From positions 111,619,319-111,683,318 of the forward strand of contig CP136066.1 in NCBI GenBank assembly GCA_032622095.1: 64,000 nucleotides of DNA, written 5' to 3'. The translations under genes and the position numbers were made by a program. The notes under the pieces are model-generated. The model was not told the DNA's origin. It saw only the letters and a program-made list of their open reading frames with translations, and did no database searches. Origin of the DNA: Siphonodentalium dalli (lineage: Eukaryota > Mollusca > Scaphopoda > Gadilida > Siphonodentaliidae). Numbering within the stretch: position 1 is the first letter of the stretch; the number at the start of each line of letters is the position of its first letter. Below, piece after piece: positions 35,670 through 48,519 of this stretch.

Positions 35670-35992
35670 CAAAAGTGTCCAAAAGATGGTGACTTTTTCT
35701 ACAATATTTTTTTATTTTCAAAAATGACAAATTTCAAAACATCTAGCTATTTCTCCTACATTCAGGAACCACCAACATCAAATCACTTTGGCAGGACCAT
35801 TTGACCAGGCTTGCTTATGTCTTTACAAAATCTGATCAGACATTTCAATTCACATGTTATATGTTCACCAGTATTTGTTATGGTCTGAGGCAAAATATAG
35901 GAATACTTTGATGTAAAAGCATTAGTAAATGATGAAGATATTAAAGAGAACAGATGTGCACAGTGTGTCCCTTGTTATGCTTTTCATGGTTT

Positions 35993-36091
35993 AAACCTTT
36001 CTGTTCTTCTCCAATCAGTTATAAAAGTATATACTGGATGGTATTATTATTCGTTTGGAGGGAAGTTCAGGGAATAAAAGCAGATGACACA
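35993..36091 (+). mobile_element. Family D left fragment
   Basis: aacctttctgttcttctcca, then cagttataaaagtatatact and agttcagggaataaaagcag. The right part was lost where the A element at 36092 begins. Confidence 0.7.
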
Positions 36092-36308
36092 TACAGTAAT
36101 GCCCTAAATAATCGATTTGTTAACCACAGCAGAATTATGGGTTATTGTTCAGGATTTAGTCGGAAATATGGCTTGTTGTCATTCATTGGAAAGCACTCAG
36201 TGAGAGCTTTCCGATGAATGGCAACAAGCCATATTTCCGACTAAATCCTGAAAAATTACCCATAATTCTGCTGTGGTTAACGAGTCGATTATTTAGGGCA
36301 TTAATGTA
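36092..36308. mobile_element. MITE family A, copy 11, next to a D remnant
   Basis: 217 bp. It begins where the D fragment 35993-36091 stops, about 310 bp before the exon at 36621. The right end is mutated to cattaatgta. Confidence 0.92.
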
Positions 36309-36620
36309 ATACAACCGCAATCTATCAAAATATATGTGTTTAAAAATGTTTGAATATAGTTAATAATGATTGGAACTGATAAACGGGTCTATTCTATCTC
36401 AATTCTGCACATGATTGTATAGAAAACATACCACTGATTAAACTCCCCCCCCCCCCAACAGATTTCATACGAACCTGAGAAATGGTAAATTGATTTTGCC
36501 TGGTCTAAAAGCTGAAACTATAATTTGGTTATGAGTCTGATCAGATTTTTCCTGGACTGGTTGCATATATGTTTCTCTCTGCTCATTTTCACTTTTTGCA
36601 TCACATTTTTGCTTTTTCAG

Positions 36621-36690
36621 TTTTCAAGGATTTAGTCGTCTTAGAATGCACACTAAGGGCGGATCACCAGTAGCCTTTGTAGAGTTCCAG
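36621..36690 (+). CDS. RBPMS: RBPMS/MEC-8-family exon: RNP1 of second RRM
   Basis: A 70-nt exon reading (S)FQGFSRLRMHTKGGSPVAFV EFQ once the split AG|T codon is restored. GGSPVAFVEF is the RNP1 strand, whose aromatic residues contact RNA, and GFSRLRM is the second beta strand. The acceptor follows a gctttttcag tract and the donor is CAG|gtaccg. One base completes the previous codon and 23 codons follow, ending in phase 0. The exon is too short and phase-shifted to stand out as an open frame; it is placed by its splice signals and RRM homology. It joins 27919 upstream and 40872 downstream without a frame break. Confidence 0.93.
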
Positions 36691-36803
36691 GTACCGTAAT
36701 ATTATAGCCTCCTTTTCTGCTTAACACATTAGGACCATCAGCCTGGACTAATGCTGAAGGGAGAGCTAACCTCGTCTCTATTTCAATGCTTCCACCAAAG
36801 TTT

Positions 36804-37034
36804 TAATCCCTCTTTACTAAATAGATTCTCTCACCCGGTTATAAAATGTAAATATTGGAATGGTATATTATTCATTTGGAGAGGTGTTCAGAAAATGTAA
36901 GCAAACAACATACAGATGAACAAATAATACAAATGAAGGATTTCTATTAATTGGTGTGAAATGTTCAGATAATAATTTTTTTTTAAACGACTTGTTGAAC
37001 TTTTTATCTGAACTATCAAAGATTGAAAGAGTCA
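36804..37034 (+). mobile_element. TTAA-type MITE family D, diverged
   Basis: tttaatccctctttactaaa ... ctgaactatcaaagattgaa. Ends eroded, inner blocks (ttcagataat, ttgttgaactttttatctga) recognisable. It starts about 114 bp after the exon ending at 36690. Confidence 0.75.
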
Positions 37035-37168
37035 AAATAAACTTAATCTGGATACACTAAATAAATATCTGGGGAAATAATCAAATGACAACAAAGCATA
37101 TGTGAAGATCATTTAAGCAGACAACACAAAAACACGCTAAGGGTTTGGATGATCTGTTTAATCAATGA

Positions 37169-37416
37169 TTACCCTTCCATGACTGGTGCTTCCTGAAATT
37201 TTGCGAAAACCCTGTGCCAATACATTCTCTTATATATGCCAGTCTCCCATAGGGAGCCTCGCATATATAAGAGAATATTTTGGCCTAACAATATTTGCCT
37301 TGACCTTGTAGGTCAGTGCATTCTCTTTACTATGGGAGACTCGCATATCTAAGAGAATGCACTGGAACAGGATCTTTAATGCTGCACCAGCGCAACTCCC
37401 GTCACGAAAGGGTTAA
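37169..37416. mobile_element. TTAA-type MITE family B, full copy
   Basis: TTACCCTTCCATGACTGGTG ... gtcacgaaagggTTAA. The second hairpin has lost part of one arm (ttctctttactatgggagac). Confidence 0.85.
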
Positions 37417-38361
37417 ATATTCACTTCAGCCAGCCATTTCTTGAGCTTATTAACTAAATATCCCTGCAAATGAATCAATGGGAATAAACTTATCCAACTC
37501 ATAGTGAGTATTCAGTTATACCTCTCTACCATTGAGGGGCCATTTGGTTGCAGGGTAGCTTGGTACAACTTGTGGGGTTAGTATTGTGGCTGCTGTAGAG
37601 TATACTGTTGCTATAGTAACAAGAATCATGTCAGCCTCAGTGATAGGTTTGTATAAACACAATTCTAAAGGAAGCATTGATTTAGAGACCTGGATGGGAA
37701 CGAGTCGATATCGAAAATATGAATTTTCCTAAATATAAAGGATCAACCTTTCTTTGAAACATCTAAATGCCATGTCACATGACACAAGTTGGAATTCCAT
37801 GAGTACTTTGCACATATTTTCTTTCAAGTACATTTTGTTGTTTCATTTCAATTTGGTATTTTGCTGCGAGATTATGGTTCCCTTTCCCATTAGCCAGGTT
37901 ACATTCCCAATTTCCCATTATGATTAGCCATCTGTATAATGAATGTGACAACAACTGTTCAGAAGAATTTGTAAAATTCCATGAAATGACATAATTATAT
38001 AAAGTATGTACGGAAAAGGTTACTCATTAAAATGAAGTGAAATACTCTCGCTTGATAATAAACTTGAATATTCAACGCAGTTTATTGTCATTGATTTTGA
38101 ATCAAAATTTGCGGCATACAATTTTTTTATTTCATATATACATAGCAATTTTCTTTGGCAGGATTATTCCCATTTGTTCATCAATGAGTAATTCAAGATG
38201 AGCCAGGGAAAAGAATAATTCCATCTTTGCTAAGTTCATTTGTCTTTTTTTATGAAATTGTACAAGCATTATAGTTTTTGGCAACAGTAATTTATTTTAT
38301 ATTTCAAACCAATGTGGTGGCTTTATAATAAAATATCAGTTTGAAGTAGTGAAATAGCACA

Positions 38362-38541
38362 TACAGTAATGCCCTAAATAATCAACTCCTTAACCACAGC
38401 AGAATTATAGGTAACTTTTCAGGATTTAGTCAGAAATATGATGGCAACAAGCCATATTTCCGACTAAATCTGACTAAATCCTGAAAAGTTACCTATAATT
38501 CTGCTGTGGTTAAGGAGTCGATTATTTAGGATATTACTGTA
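38362..38541. mobile_element. MITE family A, copy 12
   Basis: 180 bp with a shortened centre and a small duplication (ctaaatctgactaaatcctg) in the right arm. Lies in the 36691-40871 intron. Confidence 0.9.
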
Positions 38542-40871
38542 TATGTCTTTAGGAATAACTGATCACAACATGCCACATATCAAGTTAATTAAGTGTCATC
38601 CATATCACGCTTGAACAAATATACCAGGCTTCATTCTGATAGACTCGTGATGTCACATTCATTATATATTTATAACCTTGACATAATTTCAGTACAAAAT
38701 TTTATGATAATTGAAAACCAGAAACATATGGTATGGATATTTTTCCACAGTAAACAAATGTTCATCAGATTATGAAACAATGAGATTCACACTGCATTTC
38801 TAGTTGCAGGTTTTCTTGTGGTTTCTGTGATTCAGTCGATATATGAATACATGACAAGCATACCTCTGTTTGATATATTTTCTCATTCCGATTTATTTAT
38901 CATAATTCATACAACATATTTATCTATATACATTTGCCAGTGAAAAGCTTGGCATGACTACTGTGGCCAAACTTAATTATTCTAAGTTATTAATTAACGT
39001 ACATTGGGAAATTGAAATGCCACACTATCCATGCATAAGAATTTCACAATTACAGTTTCTAATTGATTTTGTTTTTAGACAAACTGTTTCGTTGTCTAAC
39101 ACAATTCTGTGGCGAGTAGATTCCAGCCCAAATGGAGTTTGGTTATCATGTATCCATACCGACTTTCTACGATTCACTGTCTTGTTTTTTTCTCACCAAC
39201 CACCACACCGTTGAGCCTTGTTTGGTTGTAATGTTTTGACAATGTCTTGTTTGCATGAATTTCATCAGTTTTGATCGAACCCATCTCACTGCATTTAATT
39301 ATTTCTGAACACATTTTTAAATCACATTTTTTTTTGGAGAAATAACCAATGAAATAGCACCCAGGCTGAGACATGACCAATGGAATTAAGGGAATCCGGT
39401 CAATACAGTAATGGAATTTGCATTTGAAGTGCTAGAGATGTTAATCTGATAAGATTCTCATTGACTTATTAAAGAGATTGGGTGAGCACCAGTTACTTGA
39501 AGCTACCTCCGTGATGGGAGTATGGTAATAACGTGATGGGAGTATGGTAATAACGTGATGGGAGTATGGTAATAACGTGATGGGAGTATGGTAATAACGT
39601 ATCCATTTATATTGTGAACTATACAGTAATATATATTCTGATATCGACCCAAATGGATTACCGGTAGTTAAACATTCTCTGAAGTATATTTTAATTTAAT
39701 CGATCATCATTTTACTTTTAACTGCTTGTTTATCAGCTCTGAAAAACACATTACCATTAATCACGCTTCTGTGGTTGCTCAACCGCATCTAACCAATATC
39801 CAATCCATTTTCCTTTCAAAGAGATTTAAAAGAGGGCATTTATTTATATTTTTTCAGTCATTTTGACCATAAGAAATGCATGAAAAATATTATCAAAACT
39901 GAGTTTTCCTGACCACTGCTCCAGCTTTTGTATCATCAGAAAATATTCCGCTACAATAGTCAACATCAGACTAATTTGGTGCATTTTCAATTAAAATTAT
40001 CATCATTAATTATCCTTCCAGGTACTAAGTGATACAACAATATGAAGGAGCAAAATCTCCACACACTCCAACTAGTCCCTTGTATATGAAATAGAGTTAT
40101 ATTTATTTGAGCATATATGGAATATTGGCTAAAGAGCAGCTATATGCAGCATATTTAGTTTCAATATACTGGTATAATACTACATACATATTCTTCAACA
40201 TGGATTTATATAGTGCCCAGCAATGCATGTAAAGTAGTTGATGTATATTTTCGCTGTCACAAAAATTTTAAATGTGTCACAAAAGTTTAAAATGAATTAT
40301 CTACACTAGTGATTTTACAAATTTGGAACTTATGCTTGATATCAAAATTTTATCAAAAATGATTGAACAAGAACTTCAGTTGTTGCAATTGTTGTAGACC
40401 AGAAAAAAATTCAGATTTGACATTGGAAAACAACCTGCTTTTGTAGTTTTCTCTCATGGTTTGGTGGTTGGACACATTCACTGATTAGATGTACATGTAG
40501 TTGCATTTTTACTAGACTAGTGTCTTTCTCTGAGAGTTAGTTTTGTGAAGAGTGCTATACGTCAAAATCAATGGAGCTCATAATCATTGAAAAAAGAATT
40601 ATCTTGAAAATTTGAAAACAGTTTGAGAAGTAAATATAGCTTATTTTATGGTATTTTAAGCTGAATGTTAATACAGTCTACTTGCTGGTTAACAAGGAAG
40701 TTTACCAAAATTGTTTGATGTTTTCAACAAATACACATTGTATCATTATATTTGAATGTCTTTTTCAATTTAATACCTCTTCACTATGCACACTCTTGCA
40801 ATTGAGGCACTAGTCTATTTTATTCATCACTTTGTCCTGCTAGCTATTTGACACCTGACTGCAACTTTCAG
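38542..40871. other. Intron, repeat-poor except the 22-bp array
   Basis: Only the tandem repeat at 39510-39600 stands out. T-rich before the acceptor at 40871. Confidence 0.5.
39510..39600 (+). repeat. 22-bp tandem repeat, four identical units
   Basis: CGTGATGGGAGTATGGTAAT + aa, repeated without change, then cgt. Identical units suggest recent expansion; a length polymorphism is likely. Confidence 0.93.
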
Positions 40872-40982
40872 GAATTACGGCACGCTTGTGAAGCAATGAA
40901 TCGGTTACAGGGGTTCGTACTTATGTCATCTGAGAAAGGAGGCATGCGCATCGAGTTCGCAAGAGCAAAAATGGGTGAAGTG
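40872..40982 (+). CDS. RBPMS: RBPMS/MEC-8-family exon: C-terminal part of second RRM
   Basis: Thirty-seven codons in phase 0 at both ends. They read ELRHACEAMNRLQGFVLMSS, then EKGGMRIEFARAKMGEV. This is helix 2, the loop and the last beta strand of an RRM. RIEFARAKMG corresponds to the RLEFAKSNTK / RIEYAKNKMG ending typical of this family. The acceptor is caactttcag and the donor GTG|gtgagt. If the intron were retained, the frame would run 84 nt further to a TGA at 41064-41066, so a short alternative C-terminus is possible but unsupported. The spliced path to 45841 keeps frame and is preferred. Confidence 0.93.
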
Positions 40983-41947
40983 GTGAGTCTCTTTAATTTT
41001 CCCTCCTTTCTACATCCAACTGATCTCTTCTTCAATATTCTTCATAGAATATCGCCACTGCTATGATTATGCCATCAAGTCCTTGTAGCTATAAAACAGG
41101 TTGCTATGATGGTGTAGTATTATAAACGTTGAATAAATGGTGCATTTAATTTCAGCCTCTATGTATATAGCATTGATGATTACTTTTACTCTATTCAAAA
41201 AATAATGTTTGAGGAATAATTAATTTATCAATTATCAGGAACTGCATAAACAATATGATGGTTTCTTTCACCCGTCCTTCATCTCAAATAATATATTCTC
41301 AACCATAGATAGAAATGAAATCATGTATGATTATAGTGATGGAAGTAACCTTCAAAATTGGCTCTTAAATAGAACCTGAGTTACCACATGCTTTTGCCAC
41401 ATTTCTGAGTTCAAAATAAGTTGATATTGAATGAAATAATTAGGGTCACAGAGTCGCTCTAAACAACTTAAGAGCAGTTTTATTAAAAGCTGACTATTGA
41501 ACAATTATGCATTCCAGAGTCTGAACGATTTCGCTATCATTAATATTACCACCACTCTAAATAGAAGAAATTTCGGAAATACTTAATTCTAGTCTTGTTG
41601 GTAGGACAGGTAGGTATTATTGGTCAAAATTATGGACTCTTCATAAACACTGTTTGTGTTTAATTATTCCAGTTAATCTCTAAATTTGTTTACACTCTGA
41701 AATTAGCAATGTGGCAGAAAAATTATTACAAATTATTTTAGCTATATGGCGAGGAACTGGGGTATCCTGTTTGCTGTATAGGAATTATGACAATCGGCCG
41801 ATTGGCTGCAACGCTTTAAATGTTGTTATTGGCCGACACCGATTTAATGCTTCATCGAAGTAATGGAATTACCTGCTATTTAGTATTTATTTGAATAAGA
41901 CTGACTAAAAAACTGCTGAAGGGTATACAGGTTTTATATGCTCGTTT

Positions 41948-43640
41948 TGAAAAAAAGGGACGTATTATGTTATTGGTCCCTCCGTCCGTTCCGATTTTTT
42001 CGTTTCTGGATGATAACTTTAGTATTTAAAGTCTGAATCAAGTTCGAATTTGGATTCCACCCGGCCAATTTACAGCTCTTTTTAGCTCACCTGAGACGAA
42101 GTCTCCGGTGGAGCTATAGTCATCACTCCTCGTCCGTCGTCCGTCCGTCTGTCCGTCCGTCCGTCAACTTTAAAAAAAAACATCTTCTCTGAAACCATCA
42201 TACCGAATTGGTTCATATTTGGTGTGGATGTTCCCTAGGTGACTCTCATTCAGATTTGTTCAAATGAGGTCACTGGGTCAAATAGTTGCGAAACCAGGGC
42301 CATAACTCTATTCCTCCATAGTAATTCTTACAACAACTTCTTGTCCATAACCATTGTGCCGATTTAGCTAATATTTGGTATGGAGGGTCCTTGGGTGACT
42401 GGTGTTCAGATTTGTTCAAATGAGGTCACCCGGTCAATTAGTTGAGAAACCAGTGCCATAACTCATAGTAATTCTTACAATGACTTCTTCTAAAAAAATA
42501 TTGGGCCGATTTAGCTTATATTTAGTACTGAGGGACCTTGGGTGACTGGGAATCAGATTTGTTCAAATTGGGTCACTGGGTTAAATAGGGGCAGAGCCAG
42601 GGACATAACTCTAAAAACAAAAAATTACATTTTTGCATTTTGATCATATTTGGTGTGGATGTTCCCTAGGTGACTGTCATTCAGATTTGTTCAAATGAGG
42701 TCACTGTGTCAAATAGTTGCAAAACCAGGGCCATAACTATATTCCTCCTTGGTAATTCTTATAACGACTTGTCTAGAACCATTACGCCGATTTAGTTTTT
42801 ATTTGGTATGGGGGGTCATTGAATGACTGGGGTTCAGATTTGTTCAAATGGGGTCACTGGGTCAAATAGGGGTGGAGCCAGGGCCATAATTCCAAAAAAA
42901 ATAATAATAAATTCTTTCCGAAATTAAAAAAAAAAAAAAATGGCCACCAGCAGCCATCTTGGATTTTTGTATTTGAATTCATCGCACACCATACAGAACA
43001 CATTTATTGGAGAATTGTTTTTAAAATTTAGATGCTTGTTACAAGTTTAGGATCACCTCCAGATTGGAGTTATTGAACTTGAAATAAATTTTTTTATGAA
43101 AAACATGATCTTATTATTTGCATGACTAGATACTTCGGCACACCCTACAGTCAACATTTTTCTCCAAATAATCCATAACTACACGTGGATCTTCGGGGTG
43201 ACCTCCAGATGGGAGCTATCAAATTTGAATGATTTTTTATGAAAAACATGCCTGCCAGCAGCCATCTTGGACTGTACTATTTGATTGTCATCAATCTTCA
43301 TATGGATCTTTGGGGTGGTCTATAGATGGAAGCCATCAATTTTTTTCTGAAATTTGTTTTTTTTTAAACATGTCAGCCAACAGTCATCTTGGATTTTACA
43401 TATGAATCTGTCGACACACCCTGCAGCCCAGCATTATTAGATAAATGTTTTAATACATCACTTCGAATGGCCAGCAGCAGCCTTCTTTGATTGTACTCTT
43501 TGCATGAATAAATGCTTTTGCACGCCCTACAGCCAACATTTTTTTCCAATTGATCCCAAACTTCATATGGCTCTTTGGGCTGAACTTTGGTATTACTTAA
43601 CATTCAAACTTGCTGCATCCTTGTCACTCCATTGACTGTA
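41948..43640 (+). repeat. Mollusc-type dispersed repeat block with internal modules
   Basis: First gggacgtattatgttattgg...ccgtccgttccg, then agctcacctgagacgaagtc and a ccgtccgtctgtccgtccgt run. Three or four modules of about 180 bp repeat cagatttgttcaaatgaggt and ccagggccataact. From 42940, shorter modules repeat ccagcagccatcttgga. Non-coding; lies in the 40983-45840 intron. Confidence 0.7.
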
Positions 43641-45840
43641 ATGTATGACATTATCCCCTCTTCAAGAGTATCATTGAAACTTTCATTTATCCTCACTATG
43701 GAAAATTTCTCGAGAAATTCAACCCTTTCAGCTGCTGGTCTGCAAATTGTCATGGAATTTCAGAATTACTCCTGAATTACCCTAGAAGTTGATATGTGGG
43801 TAAAATGTCACAGGACACTTCCAGAAAATAATATTTTTAACTGATACTGAATCAAATTTGTGAAAAGATATAAACTATTTACATTTTATTTTATAACTGA
43901 AATTCTGCCTATCGACGTCTGGGAAAGTTATGGAATTTCATTGGCTTGATATCTTGGAAAATTTCTGAAAATCCAAGAAAAAATTTTCATCCTTGGATAG
44001 GTGTATGCACCACTGTATAGTAAAAATTTATCACCATAATAGTTTACATGGGTGGTGCTGTGTAAAATCAAATTAAAAAATAGATGCCGGCTAGTTCAGA
44101 AACTGTTTGCACGCTCAAATCACCAAATATCCAACTCAATAGAGTATGTTTATCTCCTAAATAATACTGGACATAAATCTAAAACAAATTTTGGATAAGC
44201 TCTACATTTTAGAAATTCGCAGTCAATTTTGAAGTTGTACTCATTCTAATGATTTACAACAGTTATGTCGCTGTTTCGATTTAAAATGAAGCATTTTTGG
44301 ACTGTTCTTTTGATCGTTAGAATATATTAGACCAAATTGTAATTATAATAAAAGTGATGCGAAATACTCCATTTGCATAATGGTACAGGAATAGATCGTA
44401 ATCTTGCTCAAGTAATTTTCATAAATTTTATAACCATATTGGCAGCACACAACATCATTCTTATATATGGAATCAGTGCGATTTGTTTTTCGCATATTAA
44501 TTGTTCCTGAATTAAAGATGCCCTATCTGATTTAACACCCCCTAAATTAATGGGCTTCGGTGATGAATCATATCTGATTTGAGTGTAGGAACCCATCCTT
44601 CAAAGCTCAGAGCTTATTTTCTACACCTCCAATTCCATATATGGTGATGCCTGGTTCGAACTGGCGTTACCCAGGACATGTCATCACAAATGTAAATAAA
44701 AGTTATCTTTCACGTGTGATCAGCATGGTATATTTTCACTTGTCTATTTTCATGCATTAAAGATACGGGTGGCGTTGGTGGTGGGTATGCTGTTAAAATA
44801 TTCACCTCCATCAAAAACCGCCATAAGCAGAATGAATAGTAAAATATAGACAGACTTTGTTCTATTATCAATCAGAAATATTGCATAAACAGTATGTTAT
44901 TGTCAATATTTTTTCGTTTGTTATGTAAACAAAAGCAAAAAACATTTTGTTTCCTGGCTTTTGTTTAGATCCGGATATGGTAAACATAAAGAGCGTTATT
45001 TGTTACTGTTTTCCTGATATGGAAATAATAAAGAGCGTTTATATCATTTTTGTGTGATTAACCAATAGAATTGCGCTGTGTTATGTAAACAGAAGCACAA
45101 CTTCTGTAACACGAGCAGGCTCTTGTTTACATACACCATCGTACGTCTTGACGACAATATACTATTTACGTGCTACTATGTTTGGCATATGAACAAAACT
45201 ATATATATTTTAATATTCCTTCTGTTGAAGGCGATTTGAACAAATATGAATATTTCTGCAACGAACGCCGCCCGTGCCTTTAAACATGATTACTGAATGC
45301 AGAATAAGTATACCTATGTATCCACATGCCAACTATCATAAGATACTGTCAATTTTGTTTCGATCTGGCAATAATTTTCATCATCTTTTATTCTGAGAAT
45401 CATTTCCAATCACCATTTCGCCACTAAACACAACCTTGTGTGACCCTCCCAAACTCTTCATTCAGTGTCTGTGCATGTCCGCATATAATTTCAGTGGAAT
45501 TTTTGCGGGGCTGACAACAATTTGAGGTGTAGAAAATTAAAAGATTTTTAAAACTTGAAATCTAATAGTTCTGAGATATTTCTCACCCAAAATAGTAATT
45601 TATGGGTGTTAAATTGGACAGAGTATCTTTTATAAGCAGTAAATATTTACAATTGTGCAAACTTCAGATACTGTGCTTTCTGAAATGGTACCATCAATGC
45701 AATGTGGTTGGAATTATTGGTAATATTAGTTGATTGTAACATTCTTCTTGTTGGTATACTACTTGTACTCACTGAAGTAAGTGCTAAGTGTCTTGAACTT
45801 TTTACTATTTATTTTAATTACCATTTTTTTCTCTTTTCAG
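43641..45840. other. Intron before the last coding exon
   Basis: No MITE. Near 44930-45130, ttatgtaaacaaaagc appears as direct and inverted copies and taaagagcgtt appears twice; too diverged to define an element. Confidence 0.4.
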
Positions 45841-45909
45841 ACGACAAAAGACTTCTTGACGTTATCTGCAACCTTACCAGCTTTGCCTGCTCCAACAGTT
45901 GTGTTTTGA
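45841..45909 (+). CDS. RBPMS: RBPMS/MEC-8-family terminal coding exon
   Basis: Last coding exon. After the acceptor ttttttctcttttcag it reads TTKDFLTLSATLPALPAPTV VF and stops at TGA 45907-45909. Phase 0 matches the preceding exon, giving ...AKMGEV-TTKDFLTL... The short Leu/Pro-rich tail has no domain of its own. Placement rests on a strong polypyrimidine tract, frame agreement and the polyadenylation signals downstream. Other terminal exons may be used (see the candidate at 53283-53330). Confidence 0.8.
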   Translation, partial: TTKDFLTLSATLPALPAPTVVF

Positions 45910-46460
45910 TTTTCATTCTCGTAATTTGAAATGTGATTTGTATTTTTTTTCCAAAATGAGGTCCAAACTTGTCCAGGGCTATACGATGTTGATTCAAATG
46001 GGTTGTACATCATTTTGCATTGAAAAAGTTAATTATCATAATTTATTCATATAATGTGAAATAAAAATATCATTGTACTCATTGTTAAATAGTTAGGTAT
46101 CATAGAAATATATAACTATATAATTTATCTTTAAAAAATAATTTTGTTGAAATTTGAAGAAAACATTTTCATTTTTGGTTTAAATGTTGATAATATATGT
46201 ATACATGTACATTAAGTACAGTCATTTCATTGTTGATAAGTTTATTTTTCTCTCATTACAAATATCATTTCATTGGATATGTATGTATTGATGGATAAAT
46301 GGTTTCACCCAGTGACATCGTTGCTATTTGTTTTGTATCTATATTTATTAATACATTGTGCAGTAAAGACTGAATTATTCAAGTGCTGTGAACATTTGAA
46401 AAAATGGACAGACTATCTCTTTTGAGCAAAGTCAATAAAGGCTCAGTTTTTGCTCACCAA
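45910..46460 (+). other. 3' UTR of the RBPMS-family gene with polyadenylation signals
   Basis: AT-rich sequence after the stop codon with no further frame. AATAAA occurs at 46060-46065 and again at 46434-46439. The second, in a gtcaataaagg context, looks like the main cleavage signal. The end is therefore set at about 46460, which is an estimate. Confidence 0.55.
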
Positions 46461-46522
46461 AGTTTATTTCTTATTAATTTTGTTTTTGCTCATTTGCTTG
46501 TTATTACCGTTAATGCAGTTTA

Positions 46523-46690
46523 GGCCCAGTCAGAGATTAGTATAAATTAGTAGTGTGTAATTGTAATATCCGTCACTATAGGGGTATAGGCCTGGTCAGA
46601 GATTAGAATAAATTAGTTTTGTGTAATATCACCAAAGTGGTATTGGACTGCTCATGTTAGTATAAATTAGTAGTGTGCATGATTGGATAT
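46523..46690 (+). repeat. Three degenerate tandem units just past the 3' UTR
   Basis: Units contain ggcc(c/t)(a/g)gtcagagatta and ataaattagtagtgtg, about 60-75 bp each. Confidence 0.65.
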
Positions 46691-47050
46691 ATTTAATCTA
46701 CAAATACATTCCATAGGGCGAAGACTTTTGAGTTACTATAGACAGACATTTTGTGACGAAAGTATATATATACACATGTATCTAAATATCTCGATATCTA
46801 TGTCCACTGGTCTACGCAAGAGAATTTAACATCTGCACAATTCTGCTTGTTTATCTGATCAATCATGATACACATATCAAGAAATGATGTGTATTTCAGG
46901 CAGTGCAGCTAAAAATTCAAAAGAAGACCCTCTAGCTACATCTCTGTTTGTGCCTAGCCCTGTGATAAGAAGTACGTCATAACCAATGTTTCAAGTATTT
47001 TATCAAAAATTTTACATAGAATTCAGTATTTTGTTTCTGTTGACCAACAT

Positions 47051-47320
47051 TAACCCTTTTTATATACAGTAATGCCCTAATTAATCGACTTCTTAACCAC
47101 AGCAGAATTATGGGTAACTTTTCAGGATTTAGTCGGAAATATGGCTTGTTGCCATTCATCGGAAAGCTCTCGCCGAGAGCTTTCCAATGAATGGCAAGAA
47201 GCCATATTTCCGACTAAATCCTGAAAAGTTACCCATAATTCTGATGTGGTTAAGAAGTCGATTAATTAGGGCATTACTGTATACTAAATAGATTCTCCCA
47301 TTCAGTTATAAAAATATACC
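47051..47320 (+). mobile_element. Family D left fragment interrupted by MITE A
   Basis: TTAACCCTTTTTA before the A copy (47065-47281) and ctaaatagattctcccattc after it. The rest of D is missing. Confidence 0.8.
47065..47281. mobile_element. MITE family A, copy 13, inserted in a D element
   Basis: 217 bp palindrome inserted at TA between ttaacccttttta and ctaaatagattctccc of a D element. This confirms a TA target. Confidence 0.93.
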
Positions 47321-47788
47321 AAAATATGAAGAGAAACAATAATCTGAAATGATCGAAATGCATTTATGATAATAATTATACACCTAGTAAGTTATCAAAG
47401 ATGGATTTCTTTTTCATTTTGGTGAATTTTGAGTATTGATTTAATTTTAGTATAAACGGCGACAATGGCATGTTACAATATTCACAGCGAAAACTCTGCC
47501 TTTATCGTGCACATAGTTACGGCAGTATTGTCAGAATGAGATTCTTTTTTATTTTATTCCTTTTTTTTTTTTATTGTTTCCGTCCAGAGATTGTATTGAC
47601 ATATCTTTAGGCGAAGACAATTTCTTGAACAATTGTACATAATGAAGTTTGAGATTCAGGATTGTTTTTTTTCTGCCTTAGAAGCTTATTTTTCAGTTCA
47701 TTTGTGAACATCTCATGAGGACAGATTGTGAACATATTTTATCTACAAGCTTTTCTACATGATGCTGTTATTCCACCCTTTTCCCCAG

Positions 47789-48025
47789 TTGAACCTTTTC
47801 TATACTAAATGGATTCTTCCATTGGGTTATAAAAGTATACATTGGAATGGTCCATTAGTCATCTGAAGGGGTGTTCAGGAAATGCATACAGACAAAGATA
47901 ATACCAGTCAGAAGGATTTCTATTAATTGGTGGGAAATGTTAATAAATTCAGCAATGGTAGTTTATTGAACTTATGACGTGAACATTGCCCAAAGGGAAC
48001 TACTTATCAATGAGTATTTAGAAGA
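47789..48025 (+). mobile_element. TTAA-type MITE family D
   Basis: ttgaaccttttctatactaa, then gttataaaagtatacattgg, ggtgttcaggaaatg, and actacttatcaatgagtatt at the right. Left TTAA mutated to TTGA. Confidence 0.8.
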
Positions 48026-48162
48026 AGAAAAAGAATAAGTGGTACTCGGGACTCATGTCCGTTAATTAACCAATATTCCAATTTCGACAAAATGGCTAGA
48101 TTGACATATTTTTATTACATTTGATCGCATCATACCTCATGATATATTGACGTTATGTCCGT

Positions 48163-48412
48163 TTAACCCTTCCATGACAGGAGCTTACAAAATTTTTGCC
48201 AATAGGTTCTCTTACATATGTGCGTCTCCCATAGGGAGCCTCGAATATATAAGAGAATACATTGGCCTAACAATATTTACCTTGACTTTGTAAGCCAGTG
48301 CATTCTCTTATATATGCGAGGCTCCCTATGGGAGACTTTCATACATAATAGAATGCACTGGCAAATGATCATTAATGCTGGACCAGTGCACCTCCCATCA
48401 TGAAAAGGTTAT
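48163..48412. mobile_element. TTAA-type MITE family B, full copy
   Basis: TTAACCCTTCCATGACAGGA ... catcatgaaaaggTTAT, with diverged hairpins. It is intergenic, beyond the 3' UTR. Confidence 0.83.
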
Positions 48413-48519
48413 ATGGCGTAATAGTGTGAAACTTATATCTGGTGTATTCCATATTTTCTTGACTGGTATGTAGGATTTGCCCCACTTTAATAGTTGCATG
48501 GTATTCAGGATTAAGGCAG

